Positions 23,641 through 35,942 of a stretch of DNA of 64,000 bases are shown piece by piece. Numbering within the stretch: position 1 is the stretch's first letter; each line of letters opens with the position of its first letter. A model generated the notes under the pieces. That model saw only the letters and a list, made by a program, of their open reading frames with translations. It searched no databases and had not been told where the DNA came from. The stretch spans positions 1,576,171-1,640,170 of the forward strand of contig NC_063046.1 in the NCBI RefSeq assembly GCF_018812025.1, in the 5' to 3' direction. The DNA comes from Megalobrama amblycephala (lineage: Eukaryota > Chordata > Actinopteri > Cypriniformes > Xenocyprididae). Position numbers and translations under genes: made by a program.

Positions 23641-24397
23641 GATGATTGATGAGGAGTAAATAACATGCTGCAAAGTGTTGGTAATGACATCCCCATATTA
23701 ATGCGGAATGTTTGAGCTCTTCAAATTTGGTCAAATCTAATCGGCTATCAATGTTTGCTGTTCAATATCTGGAAGAAAATTGTTTTGAAAGTGATTCCAG
23801 CAATATTGTTTTTCTTTGCCACTGTCGTTGTGGTGTGGACTCTACTATTCTCTTAAATTATGAACAATTTTTAAAACTAATCTGGTAAATGGATGTTGCA
23901 TGTTGTATTGTTAAATGCACATTATACTGTGTTCTGTTTTTAGCCTAGTAATGTAAGCCTATATTTTTGAACTTATATCCATGATTGTGCATGTGCAGAA
24001 TATATACAAGAATACATATGTTCTTTCAGGTTCACCATATCATTTTGAAAATATGTCAGGTTTCAATAAAATAATAAAAAAGATTTGGTTGTAAATGGCA
24101 GCAGGTGTTGTGGTTATGAGAAAATCAATCAAAATCAAATAAAAATAGAAAAAAATTGGCCTCAGTTTAATTCAAAACAATTTGATATTTTATCCTTTAC
24201 TTCTTTGTTAGCTAGGCGCCGTATTCTGCTCAACTGGAAATCTAATATTCCTCCAACAACCTCCCAATGGCTAGTGGATACCATGTTTTTTTGAAACTGG
24301 AAAAAGTAAGATGTTCTGAGAAAAGTCATTTTTTTAATAAATAGGGTCTTAATATTCAAGTCTCTTAATATTCTACCTCCTAGTTAATATATGATAA

Positions 24398-24448
<51 letters not shown>

Positions 24449-24679
24449 TTAAGTATATATTGCATTTATTTATTTATTTATCTATCTTTTCTCTTTTCTA
24501 ATTTTTTTTGTTGTTGTTAGTGGTTATGTATTATATTTAGGTTAAGTCTTAAAATGTAAAAAATGTTACATTCGTAATCTATTTTCTTGTAATAATAATA
24601 ATTGCTCTAATAAAATGTTTGAACATAAAATCAAATAAAAATGTTAATTTAAAAATATATATTATTTCAGAGTTTCATG
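23641..24679. other. AT-rich spacer
   Basis: No gene or element recognised. It contains the (TA)n tract at 24405-24445. Confidence 0.45.
24405..24445. repeat. (TA)n microsatellite
   Basis: About 20 TA units after a short (GT)n. Confidence 0.95.
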
Positions 24680-25325
24680 TAACTGTGCATGACCATTAAT
24701 AATCAATGTTGTGAAAATGTATTAGCTTTCCCAATGGTATTGACATTTGCAGACTGTCTGACTGATTATCAGACATTTGTGACTACAATGCAGCCCTGAA
24801 GTATCAGCAGAGATTGAGTCAACTAGATCATCCACTGTGAAGGCCTCATCAACACGACAACCAGTGGCACAGTTCCTCAACAAACCGTGCATACCAGTGT
24901 GATGAATACGATGTTCAACTAGATGGAACTGCATCCCCCCCCCCGACTGAGCCTGGTTTATCCCAAGGTTTTTTTCTCCATTGTAACACCTGATGTCACC
25001 TGTTGGAGTTTGGGTTCCTTGCCGCTGTCGACCTTGGCTTGCTTAGTTGGGGACACTTGATATTCAACAATGTTTTTGATTTGCCCACATTGACACCATT
25101 GTATGCAAACTGAACTGAGCTGGACGATGACATCAATGTTTTCTCCAGTGCTAATACAGATAAATTACCTAAATTAATATCTATTGATTCTTACATCGCA
25201 ATGAATCAATACTGAATTTACTTAAGGTGGATACTGACACCATTTTCTTTAAGAGCTGAGCCAAAATTATTTGCCAGTTATCAATGTAAAGCTGCTTTGA
25301 CACAATCTGCATTGTAAAAAGGGTT
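24680..25325 (+). repeat. L2/CR1-type LINE 3' UTR fragment
   Basis: It contains GAGCCTGGTTTATCCCAAGG, GGAGTTTGGGTTCCTTGCCG, TTGGCTTGCTTAGTTGGGGA and AAAGCTGCTTTGACACAATC. I recall these segments as the 3' UTR of a widespread fish L2 family, in that order. The TTGAC tail is decayed. No coding part. Confidence 0.7.
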
Positions 25326-25329
25326 AGTA

Positions 25330-25480
25330 GACTTGGTCTCCTCTGAGATTCAGGGCTGCGTTTTGGTTGTGTCTAGATGCAGGTCCACCCACCATCTGAT
25401 CTGAATATGGGCCAGATCCAGCCGACGATAACCTCTGGATAAGGAGGAGACAGACAGACTAATATTAGCGTAGATTTTTT
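25330..25480 (-). repeat. L2 3' UTR fragment, inverted
   Basis: Reverse-complement text of the L2 3' UTR (ATTCAGATCAGATGG, GGCTGGATCTGGCCC, GCTAATATTAGTCTGTCTG). It faces the fragment at 24680-25325 head to head. Confidence 0.7.
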
Positions 25481-27674
25481 TTTTTATTATTAAAGATGAA
25501 ATGCGTTTACAGAATCAAAATACAAATTTTTCTAATAAAGACGCTACATTTAATTGTAACCTTATTCAGTTTAGTTATCAAGTCAACAACACTTGCACCA
25601 TCACCTCAACTGCCACATTTTCAAAGTGAAAAATTAAAGCAAACACAATAAACCGTATCCTACAGAGGTTGCAGCGTGTATAAGATAATAAACCTAATAC
25701 AATAAAATACCATTCTGTCTAATTGTTTATGTACAGTGGCCGAGAGAGCTCCATGCACTGCAAATGAAGAAAACACATGCAAATAGAAAAAACACCAGCA
25801 AATAAAGAAAACATTCTTCATCAGTTTGATAATAAATAAATGTGTTCTCATAATTTCAACTAAGATACTGTTACATTGTAAAATCCAACAGCTGTTCTAA
25901 CACTTTTAAGTTAACTTTACTTAAATCTGCAGTCCGTAACTTTTTTGGTTAAAAATTATCCAAAATCAATTTTTGAGCAAGTACATAACCAGCCAGTGTT
26001 CAAAACTATCTCATTATCTTAGCTCGATTCACAATGGTAAGCTTGTAATAATGTTATCATGTTTTATTAACGTAGTTCGGGAGGAACAAGTCAAATAAGC
26101 TACACAATCATTATGTCATCTCATTACGTCATCTCAATCAGCTGTCAACAATCTGTAATCAACGTATCTACCCAATCGGCATGAGTTCAGGCCTATATAT
26201 ATAATCACAGTCAAACTCACCCAAGGATCCTCGACAGTTTCCAGAATCCCTCCACCACCCCGTCTCCTCACACTCTCTGGGTTACTTCATATAACCTAAA
26301 AGGGGGGGGGGGTACTCTGTGTTCGGGCCGATTTCAGATCTCGGAGCCCTCTTCCCGGACAGCTTGCCAAATACGTTTACTAATTAATTTACCTGACTTA
26401 TTTGTAAGTGTGAACTTATGAAATATAATAGGAGCGACCTGGTGGATTTCTGCGGGAAATTCGAGCATGCAGCAGTTCGTCTGTGCGTTATTACGTCACG
26501 TCCGTAAACAGAAAGGAAGGAGTCCAGGCTAGTCGGTTTTATCACGTGAGGATGCTGCTGGTAGCGGATCATTTATAGCCTGTTCTCACAGCAGCTGAAA
26601 TAATTAAACTTATAATTTTGATGGCGGATTTGTAATCCAGAAAGATCCAAATGACAATCATCAGTGACGACTGGAGATTCTCTCGTAGTCAAAAAGCAAA
26701 ATACTTTGGACTGTGGAGTGACTACAGACTAGGTAGGGGGGTTGAGGCGGGGCAATTCTTAATAGGCTTTTCACTCTCGTCCTCCACTTCTGCAGTTATT
26801 TGTCTCTGTTTGCATCCACTGATTTCCCAAATTCAATTTTTTTTTTTTTTTTTTGTCCTATTGATTTTTAATGCAGCGACGTCATAAACTCATTAGGATG
26901 CTGAGTCACACTCTAGAAGTATCAGACATGATGGCGTATCACGACCCAGTTGACTCACCTCCGGCATAACGCTATTCCCCTGCTACTGGCGCTGGTGTCT
27001 TCAAAGCCACAGGTACTTCTGAGTGTTTGTAAGAGAGCGATCTCAGCACACAAGCATCAGGAACAGATGGATGAACTGTCATAAATAAATCATGAGTGTT
27101 CCTCCCAGAAAGGCCAGAATTATCCTGCATTAACCACAGCGTGGCCATCGTCAAGGTTCATTACACAACTATGCATACTAAAGCACAAACACAGACTTTC
27201 TCTGACTGAGGTTCTCCCTTTACTTTTTTCATATAAAGGTAAAGACTATGGAAGAGAATCTCTTCAGAAATGTCTTTTCTGTATTATACATGACTGTAAA
27301 CCTGCAGGTCCCTATTTTAACGATCTAAGCTCATGGTCTAAAATAGGGTGCAGGTGCACTTAGGGCATGTCTGAATCCACTTTTGCTAGTTTAAGAGCAG
27401 GAAAAACAGTCAGCACACCCGGCACATGGTCTTGAAGGGTTCTATTCTCTTAATGAGTCATGGGTGTGTTTTGGGTGTGACGTACAATAAACCAATCAGA
27501 ATCTCATCTCCCATTCCCTTTAAAAGCCAGTTTTGCTCACGCCATGGCGGATTCACTATTTACATGGCTGAATTTGCAAGCAGAAGAACTGAAGGCGTGA
27601 CGTGATCTTCCTCGTCGTGCTTTAAACTGCCACGAGTCATGACAGATGGAAAAATGAGTTGTGCCGAGATGTAC
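25481..27674. other. Unassigned, likely old dispersed repeats
   Basis: No supported gene. Two stretches look repetitive: from about 25920 (CTGCAGTCCGTAACTTTTTT) and from about 27320 (CCCTATTTTAACGATCTAAG). Both resemble dispersed cyprinid repeats that I recall only vaguely. Moderate CpG content at 26230-26570. Confidence 0.35.
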
Positions 27675-30055
27675 CCTAGTGAAAAAAAAGTATACTAAGT
27701 ATACTTGCAGCAAGACTAATTATTAGTATATTTCAAGTGTGTTAATGATTAGTTCATTTAAAGTGTGATATTTTGAAACAACTAATTTTGTACTAAGTAT
27801 ATTTAAGTTGAAATTAAGTAGTATTAAAATACAACTTTAAGTATATTTAGTATACTTATGTGTACTAAATTGGAACAACTTCAAGTATACTTAGTACACT
27901 TTAAGTATATGTCTGTGTAGGGACTAATTACATGCTTGATTAGTGATATTAAAGTGTACTTAATTTGTGTTATAAGTATACTTTATTTGTGTTAAAAGTA
28001 TAATTTTTTGTTATAATATACGTTGTATTATAAGTATACTTTATTTCTGTTATAAGTATACTTTTATTTGTGTTATAAGTATACTTTATTTCTGTTATGA
28101 GTACACTTTGTGTTATAAGTACACTTTATTTGTGATTTAAGTACATTACAAAATAATTACGAGTGTCTTCAGAAAACACAAGCAATATACAATGAATATA
28201 TTATTTTACAGGTAATAGTATATACTGTATGCTCAGTACCTTTGGCTTATTCCAAATATTAAACATTACACACTTTGCAGTCAATAACAATACACTTTGT
28301 TATTACTTATACTTTGTATAATATAGTCAACATTTGAAGCGGATCAAAACCTTTAATCAAAGTTGTCCTAACTTTTTTGATCCACTTCAAATGTTGATTA
28401 CTGTAGTTTGAATTACATAATCTCACACAATACAGTTGTGCTACTATTTAAATACAGTTTAACACATTTTCCCAAAGTTGAATGCATTTGTTTTCAAGGC
28501 CATTAAAACAAATAAAATGTAACAACATCACTAATGAAGAGACATATTTCAATGACAAATCCAATAGTTTTTATTTAAACTTAGATTCAGCAAAACTTAC
28601 CATGTTTTTCATTAAAGAACCCTAACCCTCTATACACAAAAACAAATTACACATTACATTCCATTTTCTGATGAGCTTCTCATTGTGTCTGATGGCACAA
28701 TGATGACCGCAGAGACTCGTGAAGAACAGCATCTGTTGACAGAATATACCAAAGATATAAGACAGCATGTTCAACTCTTTATTCACGTTTACAATAGTCT
28801 GTCTGAATCATTGAACCAATACTATTTTTGAACAGTAAATGAGGATTAGCAGCAGGGAACTGTATCAGAATGGCATGTCGATATTTTCGGTAACGTTACA
28901 TAGTCGAGCATACAACACTTTATGAATTAATATCGTACAGAATATGGGCCGATTTGACCAATCATATGAATGTTTTGGTGCTGCATACAAACATGTGCCA
29001 TAAACCACCACACAAACTCAAAAAGGAGATATCAAGCCGAAATATCGCTCTCCGTTTATTAAATAAAATAAAATAAAGTTTGTTAACTGGTAGACTACAA
29101 CTCACCTCCCAATAGCAGCACTTTTCTCCGGTTCTTTCAGGATCGCGTAGGCCATTAGATTAGCCGGTTGTCGTCGCCATCACGGTCAGGCTGCGATGTC
29201 ACTTGATTGAACTGGTCAGAATCCCCAAGATTGAGCGATGTATTGCGCTTTCAGTGTTTTATTAAATAAATTATACATTGCGACATTATACTTCACCTGA
29301 GTGAGCAAGGGGATTCAGACGACGACCGTGACGTCAGCAGCTCTGATTGGCTGAAGGCAGTGAGCAACAAAATCTGATTGGTCACAGACCAAGTTGAAGA
29401 GACATTTGAATTCCGATAAGTTTAACCACTCGACATATTTTTTCGCATTACTTGTGCTGCTGGTGTGTTGTTTAATATAGATTTGTGTGTACGACTGTAA
29501 AATGGTTCTGCCAGTGTAAACTTAATAAACATTTACACATATTTGGAAATTGCATAGGCTACACTGCATATACTAAATGGGCTTGTAATGCATTCATACT
29601 GAAATAAATAGCACAAGTAATATAATGAATTCCAAGGATGAAGAAGTAAACTTAAAAAATATACTCAAATTTAACATTAGATACACTACAACTTCAGGAT
29701 ATTAAATAATGTATTTTTTTTTACAGTGCATTGTTAGTGCATTGTTACAATGATCATTTTCAGCACACTGTTAAAATATACCTCAAATATATTTTTATAA
29801 AGTGCAAATAAATACACTTTTAAAAAATAAACTGAACTTACACTTCAAGTATATTTTTCTAAAATATATTTTTTAGAAAATATACTAAAGTACAATTATT
29901 TTAAAGTGTGTTAAAAGGTGCATTGTGAAAATATGATACTAATATACTTTTTATATATTTAATGATAGTACATTTTTTGTTAGTATATTTGCAGTGTGCT
30001 ATAGAAAATGGGAATATATTTAAAATACAATAAAGTATACTTTTTTTTCACTAGG
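27675..30055. mobile_element. TIR element built of AGTATACTT motifs, GTAC-flanked
   Basis: 2,381 bp bounded by CCTAGTGAAAAAAAAGTATA and its reverse complement, with GTAC immediately outside both ends (27671-27674 and 30056-30059). Both flanks are packed with the palindrome AAGTATACTT and relatives (27690-28130 and 29630-30040), including near-tandem units of TTATAAGTATACTTTATTTG. No transposase. The GTAC may be the target duplication or part of the ends. Family not recognised. Confidence 0.72.
28327..28400. repeat. Hairpin-forming inverted repeat
   Basis: TCAACATTTGAAGCGGATCA and its near-exact reverse complement (about 28376-28399) are separated by a loop of about 25 bp, giving a 23-bp stem with one mismatch. 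It lies inside the AGTATACTT element. Confidence 0.75.
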
Positions 30056-30679
30056 GTACACTGGCTAGGTCAAGGTCAAGTGAAAGTTACATTAATACAC
30101 CATTAGATGGCAGCAAAGACTGTCTTTATGAGTCAGTCAGTCAGTCAGTCAGTTGCAAAGACTTTTATATTGAAATGGATTGAAACAAGGAAACAATGAC
30201 GTTGTTTTTACTTTAAACATCATCTTACGAGACGCAGCTGACAAATGCATTGACTAGAGCTGTCATGGGAAATCCTCTTAAATGTTAAAAGGACAAAGAC
30301 AAAGATATCGCTTTCCTCATCAGACATTCGAATGATTTTGTGATTATGAATATAAGATTGACCTGAATGCAGGTAATACACTCGCTCAGGCGATCTCTCT
30401 CTCATAATACTCCACATATTACAGTGAATTTCAATGAAGAGACTCAACATTCCTTCGTTACTAGTTGAAGTGATGTTTTAGAATTAGTAACGGATCTTGG
30501 GCTCAACTGTTAAACTGTCAACTTGAGATTTGAATCCATGGCGGAAGGAAATAGTTCCTCACAAAAGACTCTGTTGTTGTTTGTTATTTATTTACACACT
30601 CGTGCCATCTAACTGTTGTATAAATGCAATATCACACTTGTAGTGATTATGGCTGTATATCAGCATACTGTGTATTACC

Positions 30680-30730
<51 letters not shown>

Positions 30731-33084
30731 CATACATACATATTTTTTGTGTGTGTGCATGTGTGTGTTGATAGCTGTGCTCTTGCAGCCTGTCTCGGAG
30801 CTGTAAATAGATAACTCGGTTGTGCTCTCACAGATCCCCTGCACAGGAGATGCAATCTACTGCCCTGCCACTCAACCCCCCCTTCTAGTAAAGACTCTCA
30901 TTTCATTACTGAAACAAAAACCAGCCATTTTTTTCATTTAAAGAGAGGTGAGAGGCTTTCCTGTTATAATATCAATAGCATTGAGAAAGCAAAAAATGAA
31001 GATTCATTGGTCATCACAGTATTACAATGTAAATAACACTGTTCTGCCAATAGTCGTGAAAATATGCTAAATGTTACACGTTGCTTGATATGTTCATCAC
31101 ATTTGTAGTACCAATTTTTGGCATGACCATATGCCAGAAAAGACAATGGATAAAATGAGGAGAAATTCAGTTTTTTTGCATGTCAGCTAACAGTAAGTGT
31201 GAGACTAAGAAGGAAAAGAGGCCGGTTTGAGTAGTAGTAAGGACATTGACTGTGTTAATGAGAGCATATCTGTGTAGCACAAATCACACAGGATTATAAT
31301 AGTCCATAGATTTCATTACTGAATGAAAAGACAGAGGAGAGAGACAGAGCGAGAGGTTTATTAAAGTGATGGAGCTCGTCTTGTTTATCAGCTGTCTCAA
31401 GATGTGAAAATGCACAGCTGGCTCACTTCATTAGAACTAGAGTACGTGTCAGCGTGCCTTTTCGCTCTTTACACAGTCACTAGTAGAAAACAACACAGTA
31501 TTGTTGGTGCCAAACGATGACAAACTCTTGGACTAATTAAACAGAGCTCTCTGTATGTGTGTGTGAATCACAGTGAGGCCTCTGAGCTAATTTCACTCCT
31601 GCATGTAGATCATTATTTTCATTTTTTTTTGTCAATTCTTACGTTCAAAATGGTTTCCTATTCCCTATATATGCCTGCACCATACACTGAATAAGTGGTG
31701 TCTATCAGTTTGTCCAAATACTGTATAATTTTATAATTGGTGCACTGTATAATTGTTAACCCTTTTATACCCATCATGTACTAATTTTTAGTGCAGACCT
31801 GAAGCATACTTGCTGACGCTGTACATCGTTGAAGCAATGAAGACTATAGACATGCATTGCAGCTTCCTTTATTTCTGCAATCCATTTATTGAAATATAAA
31901 GAAGTAAAATGACACAAATATACACATCACAAGCAGTGGATGGACAAATATAAGACACATGTTAAGAGCCCCCTAAAAGAATATTAGCAATTCAAATGTT
32001 GCAAAGGATTTTAATATTTCAGAATACATATCGTCTATTGAATGTCCATCGGTGGATAAAGATGTTTTTTGCTGCCAGATGGTGTAGTTACATCAGGCCA
32101 GCTAAACATTGTCCTCTTGGTCGCTTTAGGAAAGAAACAAGTACAACATTGAAAATATTGAACACCTGACCACTCTTAAAAATAAAGGATTTGTTGGCAT
32201 GTATCTTAAAAATAAAGAGTGGAATTTGTTATGTGAATTTTGTTTTTCCACTTGAAATTTAATGTAATGATAATTATTCAGCTATTTTTTTTTTCCTGCT
32301 GTACTTTATTTCTTTTAGAATCAAACTCCATTCCAAATCTTTCTGTTCCAGTTTAACCGCAGCTCCCATCACTGCGGTCAGGTCGCTGCTGTCTGGTAAA
32401 TACACATGGATGAATGTTTCAATGTGCTCATAAGTAGCTGATGAGAACTAAAAATGTAGGAGATGGTAGAAGAGCTGATGTCATCACATGAAGGTCTTTC
32501 CTGGCTCTGCAGCACCCTCTGCTGATCTGCAACAAAAGTGTTATGACCATGAAGGATAAGTGGTTTGAGTCAGCACAGTATGACAGAGACAATATAGCAA
32601 AGAAACTGTGGACTCTGAGAATTTGTGGACCGAATATTAATTGAAAGGAGACAACACAGTCCACAAGATTTAACTTTAAACGTATTGTAATTTAGAAATA
32701 TTGCTACGAGGCTAATTGTCTGTAAGTGTGCAGCAACAGTGAAATACAATAAAACAATGAGCTTTGAGAGAAGTTTGTTTTCATTACACTACTGATAAGA
32801 ATGGTATAAATGGTATAAATACTTAGGTGTTTATATGGACAGTTCGATTTGTTGGTCTTCTCACATCAACAGTCTGTGTTTAAATGTGTTTGGGGTAAAT
32901 CAAAAGCTTTTATTTCTGTTTTATCACTCTTTGAGATTTGATACGATATGGTATTACAGCATGGTATGGAAAAATTGAAATGTGCACGACTTGTACAAGG
33001 GTGGGAATAGAAATGACCTACACAGGAGCTGTATGAGGTTTCTATTTTAAGACAAGCAAAGAAAATTGTTGCTGATGACACACA
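30056..33084. other. No gene recognised
   Basis: About 3 kb. It holds GTCA repeats near 30131-30152 and a (TA)n tract, otherwise AT-rich sequence with no recognisable protein, RNA or element end. Confidence 0.45.
30684..30742. repeat. (TA)n(CATA)n microsatellite
   Basis: About 20 TA units followed by CATA units. Confidence 0.95.
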
Positions 33085-33990
33085 CCACACATGCTCTTAA
33101 CGCATTGTAGTCCTTCACACCTGTTGCGATCTCAGAATTCAGGCCAGTTGATAATACCTAGAATATCAAAATCAACCGCAGGCGGTAGATCCTTCTCCTA
33201 TTTGGCACCTAAACTTTGGAACAGTCTTCCTATCACTGTCAGTTTAAGTCTAGACTAAAAACACATCTGTTTAAACTTGCATACACATGATCTACTTCTA
33301 TAATTCAAATCATGTAAATTGTTAGGCTGCATAGATTAGGTCAGCCGGAACTGGGAACACTTCCCATAACACCTGATGTACTCGTTACATCATAAGAAGA
33401 ATGGCGTCTATGCTAATATTAGTTTTTCTCTGTTTATCACAAGGTTTACCGCAGCCTGCCAGATCCAGGCCGTATCCAGATGAGATGAAGGACCTGCATC
33501 TAGACATGATGATAATGCAGCCCTGACGTGTCAACTAAACTAAACTATCGACTGTGAAGGCCTCCTTCCCTTTCCATTCCCTATGTATAGATAAAACGTT
33601 ATCAAAATTATTCCAGTTTGCATAGATCCACGGATGCAACAAATTTTTTTTTTATTATGCGGACCAGACAAGTAATTTGGCAAATATCACTTTTTCTAAA
33701 AAAGACCAAGCTTCTGCGCACATACACACTCAAACACGCAAACCTATAGACTAAACACGTAAATGAATGGCAAGAATGCATTAGGGGTATTTGGTTTTCA
33801 GTAGGAAAGGTATCGTTTAAGCGCCCCCTAAAGTAATAATTAACAATTTTTACAATGGTAGTGTTTCAATCAAAAACCATCTTTAGCTCGATAAGAATTT
33901 TCCTATTGTCACTGTGAAGCTGCTTTGAAACAATATGTATTGTTAAAAGCGCTATATAGATGAAGATGACTTGACTTGACTTGACTCGAC
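33085..33990 (+). repeat. L2 LINE 3' end fragment
   Basis: It starts within the last codons of ORF2 ([40 protein letters not shown] are readable with one deletion) and continues through the 3' UTR to AAAGCTGCTTTGAAACAAT-type text (mirrored at 33915) and a TTGAC tail at 33968-33987. A block at about 33610-33895 is unlike the intact copy and may be a small insertion. Confidence 0.8.
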
Positions 33991-34672
33991 ACATCTTACA
34001 TGAGAATTTTAACATGTTACCCTCAGGGAGACAATTGAGGATTTTGATGTGCAAATCAAATTGCTACAAAAAATATTTTGTGCTAACTGAGGTTAAATTA
34101 TTCAATAGAAAATTACAAAAATGAGATGCCAGATTGGTATACTGTAGTTTAAATACATTTTTGGTTATGGGTAGTTTATTGTATGTTATGTACTGTGTTA
34201 TGTGAGTCTAATGTTGTCTATTCTGTCTATTCTAATACTGTCTATTCTGAACTCGGTATGCAACAAAATACAAAATACTGCATTGTTTTAACAACACAAT
34301 AAAAAATAATAAAAACCCGTACCCTCACCTGAACTGCATTGCATTACTGGTGCTCGATGACCATATTTACAGTATTAGAGCAGTTCTTTGATCCTTTGAC
34401 AAAAGATTTTTTGAAAAGACATTTGGTCCACCTTCCCTAGGCAGTCACCTCTCAGTTCTGCAAAAATAAGGAGTTTTTGGCCATGAATCAGTTTGTAAAA
34501 CAGCTCCAAGTTTGAGGCTGTAGAACATGCTACGGTTTTTACTATAAGAACAGTGAAAGTTCTCACATCTAAATGACTGTACCTGTCGGTGTTTTGCTTG
34601 AGTTGTGTTGTGTTTTGGCCTCTAGAGGTCCTCATAGTGCTCTCTGAAGACAGACTGAGTATGTGTTCTTTA
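33991..34672. other. No gene recognised
   Basis: AT-rich sequence between the L2 tail and the TA-flanked element. Confidence 0.45.
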
Positions 34673-35942
34673 AAGGGTCATGAAACCCCCCTGTTTTACC
34701 CTGGTCGTTCACACCTCAAAGCTCAGAAAAGTCTGTAAAAATGGCCGTGAAAAGCTCTGGAAAAGTGGGAGTGTAGAGGGGGAAAAGAGGGGGGAGAAAA
34801 ACCAATGAAGCACAGACATAGAACACACTCATTATACAGAATGATGAATATTAATATATGAGCATGGAGAAAATGACAACAAACTCCCAAGCACAAAGGA
34901 GAAATGCGAAAGAATATTTAATAGGGCACTGCAGTCTCAAAATCAGTCTTTTGTCTATAAAATAATTGTGTCGTCGTGTTCAGATAGGCTACACCACTGT
35001 ATCAGTGTCCAGTTTGCACATATAATTCATTTGAAGAAGACTTGATGAAATATGTGTGCATAACAACACCGTGCTGGTTAATGTTTGGTGCAGGAGAATG
35101 TGTGAAATAAAAACTTTAAACACGGATACTTTATTCTATATGAGCTATGTGCCACGTGGCTAGTATTATTAAACTCATCGCGGAGCTCCGCGCTGAAACC
35201 GATCATATGCGCGCTCCGCGTCTATATCATAACAGTCATATTTTTCACGTGTTCGTATTCAAACTCCAGTTCTGACCGCATCGCGAGCAAAATACAAACA
35301 ACACTCATGTGCTGCTGTGCTGAGGGAAACAGCCTACGGCTCACGTGTTTGAACGCAGCTAGAGCAGGCAGAGGAGAATGAGCCGCACTTTTGTGACATT
35401 TGAATTCTCCGCTGTAATGCGATCTCACGCGAACATATTTTCCATTTGTGCTGGTAGATTACAGCAAAACAATCCACATGCACACAAACCTCTGCTCTGG
35501 TCGCGTCTCAGGAAAACACATTGTGTTGTGGCACTGAGGAAACGAACACCAACGATATGTCTCTGAATGACAAGAGACCGCGGCGAGAGAAGTGACACTT
35601 CCTCATGCATAATACCACAATTATAATCTTATGCATACTACAGCGCAGTGATTGGATTAAATGAGCTTTATGTCATGAATATATGCCGAGAATCGCTCGA
35701 AACGGTCTACGTCAGCATGTTCGACCATGCCCATACTTGGGCCGAAAGTACACGATTACGTCAGATTTTGTGACGTTGCTCCGACTCAGCTTTTCAAACC
35801 GGAAGACAGAAATTGCTCTGAAAAATGCTGAAATAACTATTTTTCACTTATGAATAACATTAATGAGTACCTTTAGTGTTTGCAATGATGTGCAGTCTAT
35901 ACATATCTGTTTACATCTCAAAAAAAGTGTTTCATGACCCTT
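34673..35942. mobile_element. TA-flanked non-autonomous TIR element
   Basis: Bounded by AAGGGTCATGAAAC and its exact reverse complement, with TA directly outside at 34671-34672 and 35943-35944, as for Tc1/mariner-type integration. It is 1,270 bp. The interior is unusually CpG-rich around 35150-35600, with a 14-bp perfect palindrome CGCGGAGCTCCGCG at 35179-35192. No transposase. Confidence 0.72.
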
